Origin: Erysipelotrichales bacterium
GTDB taxonomy: Bacteria; Bacillota_I; Bacilli_A; Erysipelotrichales; Erysipelotrichaceae
DNA: 64,000 bases
Assembly (NCBI GenBank): GCA_910575705.1
Contig: CAJTFG010000002.1
Location: 1 to 64,000, forward strand
Direction: 5' to 3'
Both the position numbers and the translations under genes were made by a program. Positions 1 through 8,580 of the stretch are shown one piece after another (position 1 is the stretch's first letter; every line of letters starts with the position of its first letter). Under the pieces are notes generated by a model. The model was given only the letters and a program-made list of their open reading frames with translations, was not told the origin of the DNA and did no database searches.

Positions 1-84
1 TGTACCCATCCCGAACACAGAAGTTAAGCATTCCAGCGGCGACAATAGCCGGGCTTGCCCCGGTCAAGATAGCTCTTCGCCAGT
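1..84 (+). rRNA. rrf: 5S ribosomal RNA, 3' part
   Basis: The first ~84 bases match the conserved 3' two thirds of bacterial 5S rRNA, including CCCATCCCGAACACAGAAG, GTTAAGC and the closing stem near GCTCTTCGCCAG. The 5' end lies outside the window, so an rRNA operon probably ends here. A strong terminator follows within five bases. Confidence 0.93.
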
Positions 85-88
85 TCTC

Positions 89-120
89 CCCTCATACTCC
101 CGTATGAGGCTTTTTTTTCT
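89..120 (+). terminator. rRNA operon terminator
   Basis: CCTCATAC and GTATGAGG form an 8-bp stem with a TCCC loop, followed by eight T residues. It lies directly behind the 5S rRNA. Confidence 0.9.
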
Positions 121-126
121 CTTTTG

Positions 127-135
127 TGCTATAAT
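127..135 (+). promoter_or_regulatory. extended -10 promoter of the femX-like gene
   Basis: TGCTATAAT is a perfect extended -10 element 66 bases ahead of the first start codon and just after the rRNA terminator. No convincing -35 box is visible, as expected for TGn promoters. Confidence 0.65.
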
Positions 136-200
136 GGAAAAAACAGTTTACATGAAATCGTTTTTTCAAGGAAGACTACTAGCAGATAAGGAGTCTTTCT

Positions 201-1421
201 ATGATATACGAGTTTATAGATGATGTAGCACCGAGTGAACATGATGCATTTGTCGCTTCTCATGATTTGTGTAATCTGTTGCAATCCAGCAGTTGGGCAA
301 AGGTAAAGGATAACTGGGATCATATGATCGTAGGAGTGAGAGAAGGCGGAGAGCTGGTTGCCAGCGCATTGGTACTCATAAAGAGAGTGTCTGCACGCTA
401 TTGTCTTTTTTACATACCCAGAGGTCCCGTTTTGGATTATGAGAATATAGATCTTTTATCGTTTTTTACGGAACGGTTAAAGCGTACAGCGAAACGTCGA
501 CATGCGTTGCATATCATCATGGATCCTGCTATCCGCTGCAATGACTATGCAGTGCAGGAAAAAAATGATGATCGTTATCCGGAAGCTTTGCGGCTCATTT
601 ATACTTTGCGAACGCTTGGTATTTATCACAAGGGGTTTGTGAAAGAGCTGGATGCTGCGATACAGCCGCGTTATCATGCGAATGTGTATCGAAAAGATGA
701 TCTTTTAAACAGTTTTTCCAAGCGGGCGAAGAAAGCGATCGCAACAGCAGAAAAGAAGAAAGTCGATGTGAAGGCTTATGGGAAAGAGGCGGTTTCGGAT
801 TTTGCGAGCGTCCTGCACTGTACTGAGAAGAGAAAACATATCGCTTTGCGGGATGAATGCTATTTCGAAAAGCTGATGGATGCTTATGGGGATGACGCTG
901 TTATCTATTTGGCGAAATTGCCTTTAAAAGAGATCTATGATGATTATGTGTTAAAGTTGGAAGAAAATATAAGGGAACTCGCGAAATGCCCGCAGAATGC
1001 CAAGAAAAAAAGGGCAATGTTACAGGAACAGCGCGCCTCTTATGAGCGTGAAGTGCATGATTTGAAACAGCTGATGGATGAGCAGGGCGATGAGGCTGTG
1101 ATCGCCGGGGCTCTTTGTGTTTGCTTCGGCAAAACGGCAGAACTGCTGTATGCGGGAATGAACGATGCCTATAAGCGGTATATGGCCCCTTATACAACGT
1201 TCTTTCGATGTATGGAATGGAGTTTTCAGCATGGTTGCGAATCTTGTAATATGGGAGGAGTCGAAGGCGATTTAAACGGAGGGTTATCTACATTTAAAGA
1301 GAGCTTTTCACCGGTGATCAATGAATATATCGGGGAGTTTGACCTGCCTGTTGCAAAGTTCCTGTATGCTGTATTTCAGCTGTTGATGAAGCTGCGCAGA
1401 AAACGGTATCAGTACCATTAG
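201..1421 (+). CDS. FemX/MurM-family aminoacyltransferase (peptidoglycan bridge)
   Basis: This 406-aa protein is a FemAB-family enzyme, which transfers amino acids from aminoacyl-tRNA to the stem-peptide lysine of lipid II at the cytoplasmic membrane. It has the family's two GNAT-like halves, split by a charged antiparallel helical arm at about residues 243-295 (LKLEENIREL, YEREVHDLKQ). The C-terminal half contains the typical MGGVEGDLNGGLSTFKESF segment near residue 351. The length is normal for the family. The start is supported by TAAGGAG eight bases upstream. It is the first gene after the rRNA operon and is followed by tsaE eight bases later, so the two may be co-transcribed. Which amino acid it transfers cannot be told from the sequence. 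Confidence 0.88.
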   Translation: MIYEFIDDVAPSEHDAFVASHDLCNLLQSSSWAKVKDNWDHMIVGVREGGELVASALVLIKRVSARYCLFYIPRGPVLDYENIDLLSFFTERLKRTAKRRHALHIIMDPAIRCNDYAVQEKNDDRYPEALRLIYTLRTLGIYHKGFVKELDAAIQPRYHANVYRKDDLLNSFSKRAKKAIATAEKKKVDVKAYGKEAVSDFASVLHCTEKRKHIALRDECYFEKLMDAYGDDAVIYLAKLPLKEIYDDYVLKLEENIRELAKCPQNAKKKRAMLQEQRASYEREVHDLKQLMDEQGDEAVIAGALCVCFGKTAELLYAGMNDAYKRYMAPYTTFFRCMEWSFQHGCESCNMGGVEGDLNGGLSTFKESFSPVINEYIGEFDLPVAKFLYAVFQLLMKLRRKRYQYH

Positions 1422-1429
1422 GAGGAGTT

Positions 1430-1873
1430 ATGAAGACGATAGTACATTCACTTGCGGAAACAAAGCTGCTGGCAGAGTGCATTGCGAAAAGGATAGAGCC
1501 CGGTATGCTGCTGACATTAAGCGGAGATTTGGGAGCAGGGAAAACGACCTTCACGAAGTATTTAGGAGCGGCTTTAGGTGTGAAAAAGACCATAAATTCG
1601 CCGACGTTTACGATCTTGAAAGTTTATTACGGAAGAATGCCCCTCTATCATATAGACGCTTACCGTATGGAAGGCATTTCACAGGATCTCGGCTTTGAAG
1701 AATACTACGACAGTGACGGCGTTTGTATCATTGAATGGCCCGCATTCATGGAAGATCAGCTTCCAAACGACCGTTTGGATATATGTATAAAACGTATTGA
1801 TGAAGAGAAAAGAGAAGTTGTGCTGGAAGCAAAGGGCTTTCGCCATGAAGCTCTTTTGGAGGATATCATATGA
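1430..1873 (+). CDS. tsaE: tRNA threonylcarbamoyladenosine biosynthesis ATPase TsaE
   Basis: TsaE is the small P-loop ATPase that works with TsaB and TsaD to transfer the threonylcarbamoyl group to A37 of ANN-decoding tRNAs (t6A). The 147-aa product has the Walker A sequence GDLGAGKTT at residues 32-40 and the family motifs SPTFT and HIDAYR. Its length is typical. AGGAGG precedes the ATG, and the end overlaps tsaB by 4 bases (ATGA), indicating translational coupling. It is the first gene of a tsaE-tsaB-rimI-tsaD operon. Confidence 0.95.
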   Translation: MKTIVHSLAETKLLAECIAKRIEPGMLLTLSGDLGAGKTTFTKYLGAALGVKKTINSPTFTILKVYYGRMPLYHIDAYRMEGISQDLGFEEYYDSDGVCIIEWPAFMEDQLPNDRLDICIKRIDEEKREVVLEAKGFRHEALLEDII

Positions 1874-2460
1874 TTACATTATGTATGGACAGTGCTCACA
1901 AGTATTTAACGATTGCTCTTTTAAAGGATGATGAAATATTGGCCTCGGTATCAAAAGAAGCTTGGAAAAAACAGTCAGAGCTTATTTTTCTGGAATTGAC
2001 ACGACTGATGGGCGAGGCGCATTTGCAAAGTGAGGATATCGATCAAGTCGTGATTACGGATGGACCTGGAAGTTATACGGGAGTGCGTATCGCCATGACG
2101 ATCGCAAAGGTCTTTTGTACGGGCATGCATAAGCCGCTATATACGGTTTCGGCTTTGCAGCTGTATGCCGGCGATTGCCCGAATGCCTTTGTGATGATGG
2201 ATGCCAGAAGCAATCGTGCTTATACAGCGAGTATTTTGGATGGAAAAGTAAAAGAGAAGATCTTGCTGCTGGATGAGATCCCGGAAAGGATAAAAGAAAC
2301 GCAGCGTTTATTTGGAGATATGACTTTGATCGGCAGACAAGCGGAATTGTCTGATTTCGTTAAAAACTTTATCGCTTTGAAGGACCAGTGGAAATTAGTA
2401 AAAAATGTTCATGCGTTAACACCGCGTTATTTGAAAGAGCGCAGTGCTTATAAGTTATGA
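1870..2460 (+). CDS. tsaB: tRNA threonylcarbamoyladenosine biosynthesis protein TsaB
   Basis: TsaB is the ASKHA-fold partner that dimerises with TsaD in t6A synthesis. The 196-aa product has the diagnostic GPGSYTGVRIA motif near residue 61 and an N-terminal strand beginning LCMDSAH. It is somewhat shorter at the C-terminus than the ~230-aa form of Bacillus. Its start overlaps tsaE and its stop overlaps rimI by 4 bases, so translation is coupled on both sides. Confidence 0.94.
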   Translation: MITLCMDSAHKYLTIALLKDDEILASVSKEAWKKQSELIFLELTRLMGEAHLQSEDIDQVVITDGPGSYTGVRIAMTIAKVFCTGMHKPLYTVSALQLYAGDCPNAFVMMDARSNRAYTASILDGKVKEKILLLDEIPERIKETQRLFGDMTLIGRQAELSDFVKNFIALKDQWKLVKNVHALTPRYLKERSAYKL

Positions 2461-2903
2461 TCACAGATGCAGAAGAACGGGATCTGGCAGTATTGGTAAA
2501 GCTGGAAAGAGAATGCTTCACGTCTTTCTGGAATTATGAGCAGTTTTTATATGAATATAAGGAGAATCCTTTTGCACATATAAAGCTCTTAAAAGAACAG
2601 GATGTACTTATCGGCTATATGGATTATTGGATCACTTTTGAATGCTGTCAGCTGAATAAGATCGCGGTTACGGAAACATGTCGCCATCAAGGTCATGCAA
2701 TAGAGATGATGAAAGAACTTATTCAGAGTGCGGAAGCCGCAAATTGTGAAACGATCATGCTGGAAGTGCGCAGTTCGAATATAGCGGCGCAGCAATTATA
2801 TAGAAAGTTTGGTTTTATCGATATGAACATACGAAAAGGATATTATACGGATAATGGAGAGGATGCTGTAATCATGGCAAAAGGGTTAGGAGGAAACTGG
2901 TAA
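2457..2903 (+). CDS. rimI: ribosomal protein S18-alanine N-acetyltransferase RimI
   Basis: This 148-aa GNAT-fold enzyme is predicted to acetylate the N-terminal alanine of ribosomal protein S18 with acetyl-CoA. The family pattern is visible: IAVTETCRHQGHAIEMMKEL around the acetyl-CoA loop (RHQGHA in place of the usual RxxGxG/A), EVRSSNIAAQQLYRKFGF, and a C-terminal YYTDNGEDAVIM. It sits between tsaB and tsaD, its usual place in Firmicutes, and overlaps both. Confidence 0.92.
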   Translation: MITDAEERDLAVLVKLERECFTSFWNYEQFLYEYKENPFAHIKLLKEQDVLIGYMDYWITFECCQLNKIAVTETCRHQGHAIEMMKELIQSAEAANCETIMLEVRSSNIAAQQLYRKFGFIDMNIRKGYYTDNGEDAVIMAKGLGGNW

Positions 2904-3916
2904 TGAAGTCGATAAAAATACTGGCGGTAGAATCCAGCTGTGATGAAACAGCGGTAGCTGTCGTTGAAAACGGGAAGACGATCTTATCAAGCGTAGTTGC
3001 GACGCAGATCGATGTACATAAAGATTTTGGCGGTGTCATTCCGGAAGTTGCTTCCAGGATACACATAGAAAATATATCCATAGTTTTGGAAGAGGCTTTG
3101 AAAAAAGCGAATGTTACTATGGAAGATATCGATGCGGTTGCCGTGACGCAAGGACCGGGACTGGTAGGTTGCTTACATGTCGGTGTACAGGCAGCGAAGA
3201 CATTGGCATGGGCATTTCATAAGCCGCTTGTACCTGTTCATCATATTGCTGGTCATATCTTTGCGAATACTTTCATTGCAGAGCTGCAGTTTCCGCTGCT
3301 GGCGCTTGTCGTGTCCGGCGGGCACACAGAGCTTGTATATATGAAAGATGAATGGGATTTTGAAATACTTGGTACCACACAGGATGATGCGATCGGCGAA
3401 GCAGGTGATAAAGTAGGTCGCGTATTGGGATTGCCGTATCCGGGCGGTGTCTATGTGGATAAGCTTGCGAAAGAAGGACAGCCTGTTTATAAGCTGGCAA
3501 AACCGAAGACAGAGGGGGAAATGGACTTTTCATTCAGTGGGTTGAAAAGCAGCGTATTGCAGTTTATCGACCGCAGTAAACGAACGAATCAGCCGTTTAT
3601 TCCCGCAGATCTGGCAGCTTCTTATCAGGAGACAGCTCTGGATGCGCTTTTCGCAAGGGCGAGAGTAGCCTTGACGAAGTATCAGCCCAAGCAGATGGTC
3701 CTTGCTGGAGGAGTAGCCGCCAATTCACGTTTGAGAGCCAAGGTAAATGAGGAATTAAAGAGGGAATATCCGACTACGGAATTTATCATTCCTCCGTTGT
3801 CTTGCTGTACCGATAATGCGGCGATGATCGCTGCTGCGGGGTATGTGGCGTATTGTCATGGAGTACGTGCGGATCTATCCTTGACGGCAGATCCGGGTAT
3901 GGATTTAGAAAGTTAA
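2903..3916 (+). CDS. tsaD: tRNA N6-adenosine threonylcarbamoyltransferase TsaD
   Basis: TsaD transfers threonylcarbamoyl from the AMP intermediate to tRNA A37. The 337-aa product is full length. It starts with LAVESSCDETAVAVV, carries the metal-binding HHIAGH motif near residue 113, and has SGGHTELV, the GEAGDKVGRVLGLPYPGG segment, and the late nucleotide-binding motif LAGGVAANSRLR. AGGAGG lies ten bases before the ATG, which overlaps the rimI stop by one base. A new promoter for rex follows the stop. Confidence 0.97.
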   Translation: MKSIKILAVESSCDETAVAVVENGKTILSSVVATQIDVHKDFGGVIPEVASRIHIENISIVLEEALKKANVTMEDIDAVAVTQGPGLVGCLHVGVQAAKTLAWAFHKPLVPVHHIAGHIFANTFIAELQFPLLALVVSGGHTELVYMKDEWDFEILGTTQDDAIGEAGDKVGRVLGLPYPGGVYVDKLAKEGQPVYKLAKPKTEGEMDFSFSGLKSSVLQFIDRSKRTNQPFIPADLAASYQETALDALFARARVALTKYQPKQMVLAGGVAANSRLRAKVNEELKREYPTTEFIIPPLSCCTDNAAMIAAAGYVAYCHGVRADLSLTADPGMDLES

Positions 3917-3929
3917 AAACGTTCTCATA

Positions 3930-3957
3930 TTCACAAAATAAAAAACTATGATATACT
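3930..3957 (+). promoter_or_regulatory. rex promoter
   Basis: TTCACA (3930-3935) and the extended -10 TGaTATACT (3949-3957) are 16 bases apart. The predicted transcription start lies only about ten bases before the rex ATG, giving a very short leader that still contains GGTGAT. Confidence 0.55.
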
Positions 3958-3973
3958 ATAATCGGTGATAAAC

Positions 3974-4603
3974 ATGAATAAAAAGATAGTGCCGAGGGCA
4001 ACGATGCAGCGATATCCAGTATATTTGAAAGCGCTTCGCAAATTGAAGAATCAAGGGATTGAGCGGATCATGTCCAAGGAATTAGCTAGTGTCATCAATA
4101 TCGAACCGACGACGATACGAAGGGATTTTTCCTTTTTGGGAAATCTGGGAAAACAAGGGTATGGCTATGATGTGGCTCGATTGATCGAGATATTTAACCA
4201 GGAACTTGGCATGGACTTTGATGAGAAGATCATCTTAGTCGGTGCAGGTAATATGGGAAGAGCATTGATGAAGTATAATAAATGGGATTATGTCGTAGGA
4301 GAGATCGCCTGCGCATTTGATATAAATCCGGATCGTCAGGGCGTTCGCTTCGGGATCCCTGTTTATGCGATGGAAGAGTTGGAAGAGCGGATCCCCGAAA
4401 AATGCCGTATTGCGATTTTGGCGATTTCAGAGGATATTCAGGCTACGGTCGACCGTTTGATCGAATGCGGTATCATCGGGTTGGTCGATTTTACACATGA
4501 GCATATTCAAGTACCGAAAGGGGTTGTATTAAAGACGGTGGATGTGGTATCATCTATACAGGAACTTGTCTTTGAAACGAATTCCTTTTCATCAGGACAG
4601 TGA
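3974..4603 (+). CDS. rex: redox-sensing transcriptional repressor Rex
   Basis: Rex represses fermentation and respiration genes and is released from DNA when the NADH/NAD+ ratio rises. The protein (209 aa from this start) has an N-terminal winged helix (ATMQRYPVYLKALRKL, then TTIRRDFSFLGNLGKQGYGY), and a Rossmann domain with GAGNMGRAL. A swapped C-terminal helix ends the protein. The ATG at 3974 is preferred over an in-frame GTG at 3965 because GGTGAT (complementary to the 16S rRNA 3' end) lies four bases before it and because MNKKIVPRAT matches Rex N-termini. Rex is monocistronic here, with its own promoter. Confidence 0.96.
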   Translation: MNKKIVPRATMQRYPVYLKALRKLKNQGIERIMSKELASVINIEPTTIRRDFSFLGNLGKQGYGYDVARLIEIFNQELGMDFDEKIILVGAGNMGRALMKYNKWDYVVGEIACAFDINPDRQGVRFGIPVYAMEELEERIPEKCRIAILAISEDIQATVDRLIECGIIGLVDFTHEHIQVPKGVVLKTVDVVSSIQELVFETNSFSSGQ

Positions 4604-4609
4604 ATCAGG

Positions 4610-4812
4610 ACGAAATGATTATTTTTGGTAAGCGAATCCGTGGCGGTGGAAGACGGAGACAGAAAGATCATGGAGAACACCTGAGGAGTCAGATCGGAGA
4701 AATAAAGTAGACGATCTCGCGGGACAGCGTTATTTCGGAAGAGATGCGATCCATAGGGTCGAATCAGGATGGCACCGCGTTTAGAGACGTTCCTGTAGGA
4801 ATGTCTTTTTTT
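4610..4812 (+). promoter_or_regulatory. T-box riboswitch, predicted tRNA-Asn responsive
   Basis: The leader of asnS contains the T-box core AGGATGGCACCGCG (4766-4779), which pairs with the uncharged tRNA acceptor end. It is followed by a terminator hairpin AGACGTTCCT/AGGAATGTCT (4785-4806) with a T run. Upstream lies a long stem I region. An AAC at 4676-4678 (gagAACacc) is a candidate specifier codon and fits asparagine. Uncharged tRNA-Asn should favour the antiterminator and raise asnS expression. Confidence 0.88.
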
Positions 4813-4827
4813 ATAAGGAGGGTAATT

Positions 4828-6210
4828 ATGTTTGACTTTATGACGATTCGCGAATTGTATGAGATCATCTTTAGCGGTTCTCATGTGGAACTTGACAGCA
4901 TGGAGTACATTCAGCTTCAAGGGTGGGTCCGTACAAACCGCAGCAGCGGGAAACTGGGGTTTATCGAATTAAACGATGGGACGTATTTTCGCAATGCGCA
5001 GTTGGTATACGATGTGGAATTGAAGAATTTTAAGGATATTGAGAAGCTGAATACCGGCTGTGCTCTGACGGTTACCGGAAAGCTGAAATTGACGCCGGAG
5101 GGAAAACAGCCGTTTGAGATCTTAGTAACGGAAATTTCCATAGAAGGCACTTGTGATAGTGATTATCCTTTGCAGAAAAAGCGTCACAGTTTTGAATACT
5201 TGCGTGAGATCGCACATCTGCGTCCGCGTGCGAATACGTTTTATGCCGTATTCCGCCTGCGTTCTGTATTGTCTATGGCAATTCATGAATTTTTTCAGGA
5301 TCAGGGCTTTGTTTATGTTCATACACCGATCATTACGGGAAATGACGGAGAAGGTGCGGGGGAAATGTTTACGGCCACGACGATTTCCAATGATGACTAC
5401 GAAAAGGATTTTTTTGGTAAGGAAGCCTTTTTGACAGTGACCGGCCAGCTGCATGTAGAGGCGTTTGCGATGGCCTTCCGTGATGTATATACGTTTGGTC
5501 CTGCTTTCCGTGCTGAGAACTCTAATACATCACGTCATGCGAGTGAATTTTGGATGATTGAACCGGAGATCGCATTTGCCGATCTAGATGATAATATGGA
5601 CCTGATCGAGGATATGATCAAATATTGTATAGATTATGTGTTGGAAAACGCACCGGAAGAAATGAAGTTTTTTAATACGATGATCGATAAGCAAGCGATT
5701 GAGCGAATTACCAAAGTGCGCAACAGTGAATTTAAGCGTATGACCTATTCGGAAGCGATCGAAATATTAGAGAAAGCAGATGTGAAGTTTGAGAATAAGA
5801 TTTCCTGGGGAATGGATCTGAATTCGGAGCATGAGCGTTATTTATGTGAACAGGTGATCAATGGTCCGGTCTTCTTGACAGATTATCCGAAGGATATCAA
5901 AGCGTTCTATATGCGTATTAATGATGATGATAGAACGGTAGCTGCTTGTGATCTTCTGGTTCCGGGGGTCGGTGAATTAGTTGGCGGAAGTCAGCGAGAA
6001 GAACGATATGACGTACTTGAAAAACGTATGGATGAGCTTCATATGGGAAAAGAAAACCTGCAGTGGTATATGGATCTGAGAAGATTCGGAGGCTGTAAGC
6101 ATGCCGGTTTCGGATTAGGATTTGATCGCTTTTTGATGTATCTTACCGGTATTTCCAATATTCGTGATGTTGAACCGTTTCCGAGAACACCGCGAAATCT
6201 GTTGTATTAA
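4828..6210 (+). CDS. asnS: asparaginyl-tRNA synthetase
   Basis: This class IIb aminoacyl-tRNA synthetase (460 aa) charges tRNA-Asn. An N-terminal OB-fold anticodon domain (LQGWVRTNR) is followed by the catalytic core, with [21 protein letters not shown] (motif 2 region) and the C-terminal motif 3 [15 protein letters not shown]. The ATG at 4828 follows AAGGAGGG at ideal distance. An in-frame ATG 84 bases upstream lies inside the T-box terminator and is not used. The gene ends before a clear terminator. Confidence 0.96.
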   Translation: MFDFMTIRELYEIIFSGSHVELDSMEYIQLQGWVRTNRSSGKLGFIELNDGTYFRNAQLVYDVELKNFKDIEKLNTGCALTVTGKLKLTPEGKQPFEILVTEISIEGTCDSDYPLQKKRHSFEYLREIAHLRPRANTFYAVFRLRSVLSMAIHEFFQDQGFVYVHTPIITGNDGEGAGEMFTATTISNDDYEKDFFGKEAFLTVTGQLHVEAFAMAFRDVYTFGPAFRAENSNTSRHASEFWMIEPEIAFADLDDNMDLIEDMIKYCIDYVLENAPEEMKFFNTMIDKQAIERITKVRNSEFKRMTYSEAIEILEKADVKFENKISWGMDLNSEHERYLCEQVINGPVFLTDYPKDIKAFYMRINDDDRTVAACDLLVPGVGELVGGSQREERYDVLEKRMDELHMGKENLQWYMDLRRFGGCKHAGFGLGFDRFLMYLTGISNIRDVEPFPRTPRNLLY

Positions 6211-6211
6211 T

Positions 6212-6235
6212 GAGCACTTGAAGTGCTCTTTTTTT
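6212..6235 (+). terminator. asnS terminator
   Basis: GAGCACTT and AAGTGCTC form an 8-bp stem followed by seven T residues. Confidence 0.88.
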
Positions 6236-6249
6236 GAAAGAGAAGAGGT

Positions 6250-6278
6250 TTGACAAAACATATGTGATAATTTACACT
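6250..6278 (+). promoter_or_regulatory. promoter of the zinc-ribbon membrane protein gene
   Basis: A perfect TTGACA (6250-6255) and TACACT (6273-6278) are separated by 17 bases. A second TATAAT lies at 6288-6293 without a clear -35 box. Confidence 0.6.
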
Positions 6279-6354
6279 AATAGTAATTATAATGGTATCA
6301 TAAAATGATAAAAAGATTTTATGAGAAGAAAAATATTTCAGAAAGGGGAATCAT

Positions 6355-7272
6355 ATGGCAGCACATTACCGACAATGTCCCAACTGCGGTGGCCGAACAA
6401 CCGAATCGGTTTGTGAGATATGCGGCAGAAAAACGATGGATACCGGTAAGAGGTATGATGGTCCAACGGCGGATACTTCCCCTGCATCTGTCTCTCGTAT
6501 GGATAAGCAGAAGAATCCATTATCCAAGCCGTCAGGGCATATTCAGACGATGTTGGCGGAAGGCAGGAATTATCGAAAGAAAGCACCGATACCGACTCGC
6601 AAAATAGAGAAAAGAAAGGTTGTATTTCTTTTGTGGATTGTTTCGATTGTATTTTTTACAATTTTTCGCATAGCGCTAGACGAAGATAATGAAAACTATG
6701 ACGATTATGAAACGATGTTTGATCAAATTGACAGTCAGAGAACATATTTGGAAAACTATCTGAGTCCTGTTTCAACGGATGAAGAGCTGATCTGTGAGGT
6801 CGAAAACGATACGTATGTGATCTTTAATCCCACACCGTATACGTATGAGGCGGAAGTGGAGCTTACTACGGAAAACGGAAAAGAATATTCCTATGTATAT
6901 TACGGCAGCCCTTATGATTATGATACTCATTATGCGGGAAACTCCGTTCAAAGCTGTCGTGTTACCGATGTGAAGTTTCAGGATTTGATTTTGTATGATA
7001 CAAATATCGACTATCGTTTTACTTATGATGATTATAATATCCGTGAGCTTCGTATTGACCGTTCTCTTACAAGTGAACAGCTGGAACAATTGTTAACAAG
7101 GATCTATTGTATGGATCTGTTGCGGTATGAATACTTTGATGAAAGAATGTATGTGATCATCGATGACGAAGATGCTTTTTATGTTTTATTTGATTATGAA
7201 AACGGCGATATCAGTATAGAAGATGTAGAAAGCGAAGAGATACAGCATGTTTATGTAGAACTTGATTGGTAA
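6355..7272 (+). CDS. zinc-ribbon single-pass membrane protein, function unknown
   Basis: This 305-aa protein is not recognised beyond its architecture. A short zinc ribbon with CPNC (C8, C11) and CEIC (C20, C23) opens the protein. A basic linker follows, then one transmembrane helix at about residues 85-103 (VVFLLWIVSIVFFTIF). A very acidic, tyrosine-rich C-terminal domain of about 195 residues is predicted to lie outside the membrane. Such N-terminal zinc ribbons fused to membrane anchors are common in Firmicute proteins of unknown role. GAAAGGGGAATCAT before the ATG is a good ribosome-binding site. It is monocistronic, between two terminators. Confidence 0.75.
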   Translation: MAAHYRQCPNCGGRTTESVCEICGRKTMDTGKRYDGPTADTSPASVSRMDKQKNPLSKPSGHIQTMLAEGRNYRKKAPIPTRKIEKRKVVFLLWIVSIVFFTIFRIALDEDNENYDDYETMFDQIDSQRTYLENYLSPVSTDEELICEVENDTYVIFNPTPYTYEAEVELTTENGKEYSYVYYGSPYDYDTHYAGNSVQSCRVTDVKFQDLILYDTNIDYRFTYDDYNIRELRIDRSLTSEQLEQLLTRIYCMDLLRYEYFDERMYVIIDDEDAFYVLFDYENGDISIEDVESEEIQHVYVELDW

Positions 7273-7273
7273 G

Positions 7274-7302
7274 AAGGCATATTCGTATATGCCTTTTCTT
7301 TT
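7274..7302 (+). terminator. terminator after the zinc-ribbon gene
   Basis: AAGGCATAT and ATATGCCTT form a 9-bp stem with a TCGT loop followed by TTCTTTT. Confidence 0.85.
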
Positions 7303-7304
7303 AA

Positions 7305-7313
7305 TGGTATAAT
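7305..7313 (+). promoter_or_regulatory. extended -10 promoter ahead of repeat unit A
   Basis: TGGTATAAT is a perfect extended -10 directly behind the terminator and would transcribe unit A. Confidence 0.5.
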
Positions 7314-7329
7314 ATGAAAAAGGGTATGT

Positions 7330-7638
7330 ATGTGTTTCCTATAGTGCAGTAGCACGATTTCTGTCTCATTTGGTAGTATCATAGCCGAAGAGTTGTGTGC
7401 TGATTTGTACGGAGAACTGGCAGCCTTATATACAACAGGAGCTATCCGAATCTGGTCATCATCGATTACACGCGGTAGTTGGTTGGTGCCGATTCATGTC
7501 CTTAGTTATGGAACTAACGGAGGAGTGGATATCATGCAAGTAATTGGAGAACCGGATAAATTCGCTCATACCATGGGACATCAGCGTCCGGCTCTGATGA
7601 AATGAGATAACTATGGCAAGCATCATAGTTCTATATGA
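7330..7638 (+). pseudogene. repeat unit A: decayed member of a dispersed coding family
   Basis: This stretch is about 75-80% identical in DNA to unit B at 63351-63677 and is related at protein level to unit C at 63786. One frame runs through it: STISVSFGSIIAEELCADL, YGELAALYTTGAIRIWSSS, YGTNGGVD, then GEPDKFAHTMGHQRPAL. An in-frame ATG at 7330 is followed by TAG at 7342, and an in-frame TGA at 7603 stands where unit B has TTC; the frame then continues to a TGA at 7636 aligned with the stop of unit B. Between units A and B the only indel in the frame is 3 bases. DNA similarity continues past the stop to about 7700. The product family is not recognised. It is probably a pseudogene, although readthrough cannot be excluded. 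Confidence 0.7.
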
Positions 7639-7699
7639 CATTCAGAGGAACAGGATTTGTTCACAATGATGAAGAGCGGTGTCCCGTTAATATGGAAGG

Positions 7700-7730
7700 A
7701 AAAGGTTGTATGCCGATACCTTTTCTTTTA
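7700..7730 (+). terminator. possible weak terminator after unit A
   Basis: AAAAGGT and ACCTTTT can pair across a 12-base loop and are followed by CTTTTA. It resembles the hairpin behind unit B at 63727-63742 in position but not in sequence. Confidence 0.4.
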
Positions 7731-7734
7731 TAAT
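7706..7734 (+). promoter_or_regulatory. licD promoter
   Basis: TTGTAT (7706-7711) and a perfect TATAAT (7729-7734) are spaced by 17 bases, 16 bases before the GTG start of the LicD gene. Confidence 0.5.
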
Positions 7735-7750
7735 ATAAAAAGGTGGTTTT

Positions 7751-8560
7751 GTGAAAAATTATATATTAAAAACGAACGATGACGGATCGACGGTTACGGT
7801 GCGTGATGTACAGCTTGTCTTATTGGATATATTAAAGGATATCGATGCTTTGTGCAGGACATATGAAATTCCTTATTGGCTGACAGGAGGAAGTTGTCTG
7901 GGAGCGGTTCGTCATAAGGGATTTATTCCATGGGATGACGATGCGGATATCGGTATGATGCGTGAGGATTATGAGCGCTTTTTGCATGTGTGTCATGAAC
8001 TGGGAGATGGGTATTGTTGCCAGAGCATTGAAACGCATAGGGAGTATAATGTTGTAATACCCGCTATGAAGATTCGAAAAAAAGGTACATATGTGGAAGA
8101 GAATAATTCTCTTTTAAAAAATCGTTGTAAAGACAGTGACGGATTGTTTATCGATGTCTTTGTAGTAGACTATGTGAGCGAAGATAAAGTATCTGATTTT
8201 GGATGGCGTATGAAGAATGGACTATTGCTGCCAGTACTGGTAGCGCTCGATAATCTGCATATTCCTTCTTATGCGCTTAAAAAGAAGTATGTAAAAAATG
8301 CGGTTGCATATGGAAAAAGAAATCGGAAGTCGCGTTTGATAGGATATGATCTTACTTGGTGTTTTGATTCCTTCTTTCATCCGGTCGTATATCCTAAAAA
8401 ATCCGTTTTTCCTTTGCAGTATGTCCCGTTTGAAGACACTTATTTGCCGATTCCACATGATCCGGATCCACTGCTGCGCGCAGAGGTTGCCGAAAATTAC
8501 ATGTCTTTTCCTCCTGAAAAGGATCAGGTGCCAAAGCATATCAAAGATATTAAGTTATAA
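7751..8560 (+). CDS. LicD-family phosphotransferase
   Basis: LicD proteins have a nucleotidyltransferase fold and attach phosphocholine or a related phospho-group to cell-surface glycans. The 269-aa product shows the family signature LTGGSCLGAVRHKGFIPW followed by DDDADIGM, with the catalytic aspartates at about residues 60-64, and FIDVFVVDYV downstream. GTG is used as start after AAAGGTGG. It lies between repeat unit A and a membrane-anchored amidase-fold protein; cell-envelope modification is the common theme. The actual substrate is unknown. An FKRP-like sugar-phosphate transfer role is possible. Confidence 0.85.
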   Translation: MKNYILKTNDDGSTVTVRDVQLVLLDILKDIDALCRTYEIPYWLTGGSCLGAVRHKGFIPWDDDADIGMMREDYERFLHVCHELGDGYCCQSIETHREYNVVIPAMKIRKKGTYVEENNSLLKNRCKDSDGLFIDVFVVDYVSEDKVSDFGWRMKNGLLLPVLVALDNLHIPSYALKKKYVKNAVAYGKRNRKSRLIGYDLTWCFDSFFHPVVYPKKSVFPLQYVPFEDTYLPIPHDPDPLLRAEVAENYMSFPPEKDQVPKHIKDIKL

Positions 8561-8580
8561 CAAAGAGAGGAGGGGTCATC

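Noticed and set aside
4744..4827. Upstream start of asnS
   Set aside because: This stretch is the T-box core and terminator; ATG 4828 has the ribosome-binding site.
7330..7700. Repeat units as insertion sequence or prophage fragments
   Set aside because: No transposase, terminal inverted repeats or phage genes are visible; the conserved part is an unknown protein frame.
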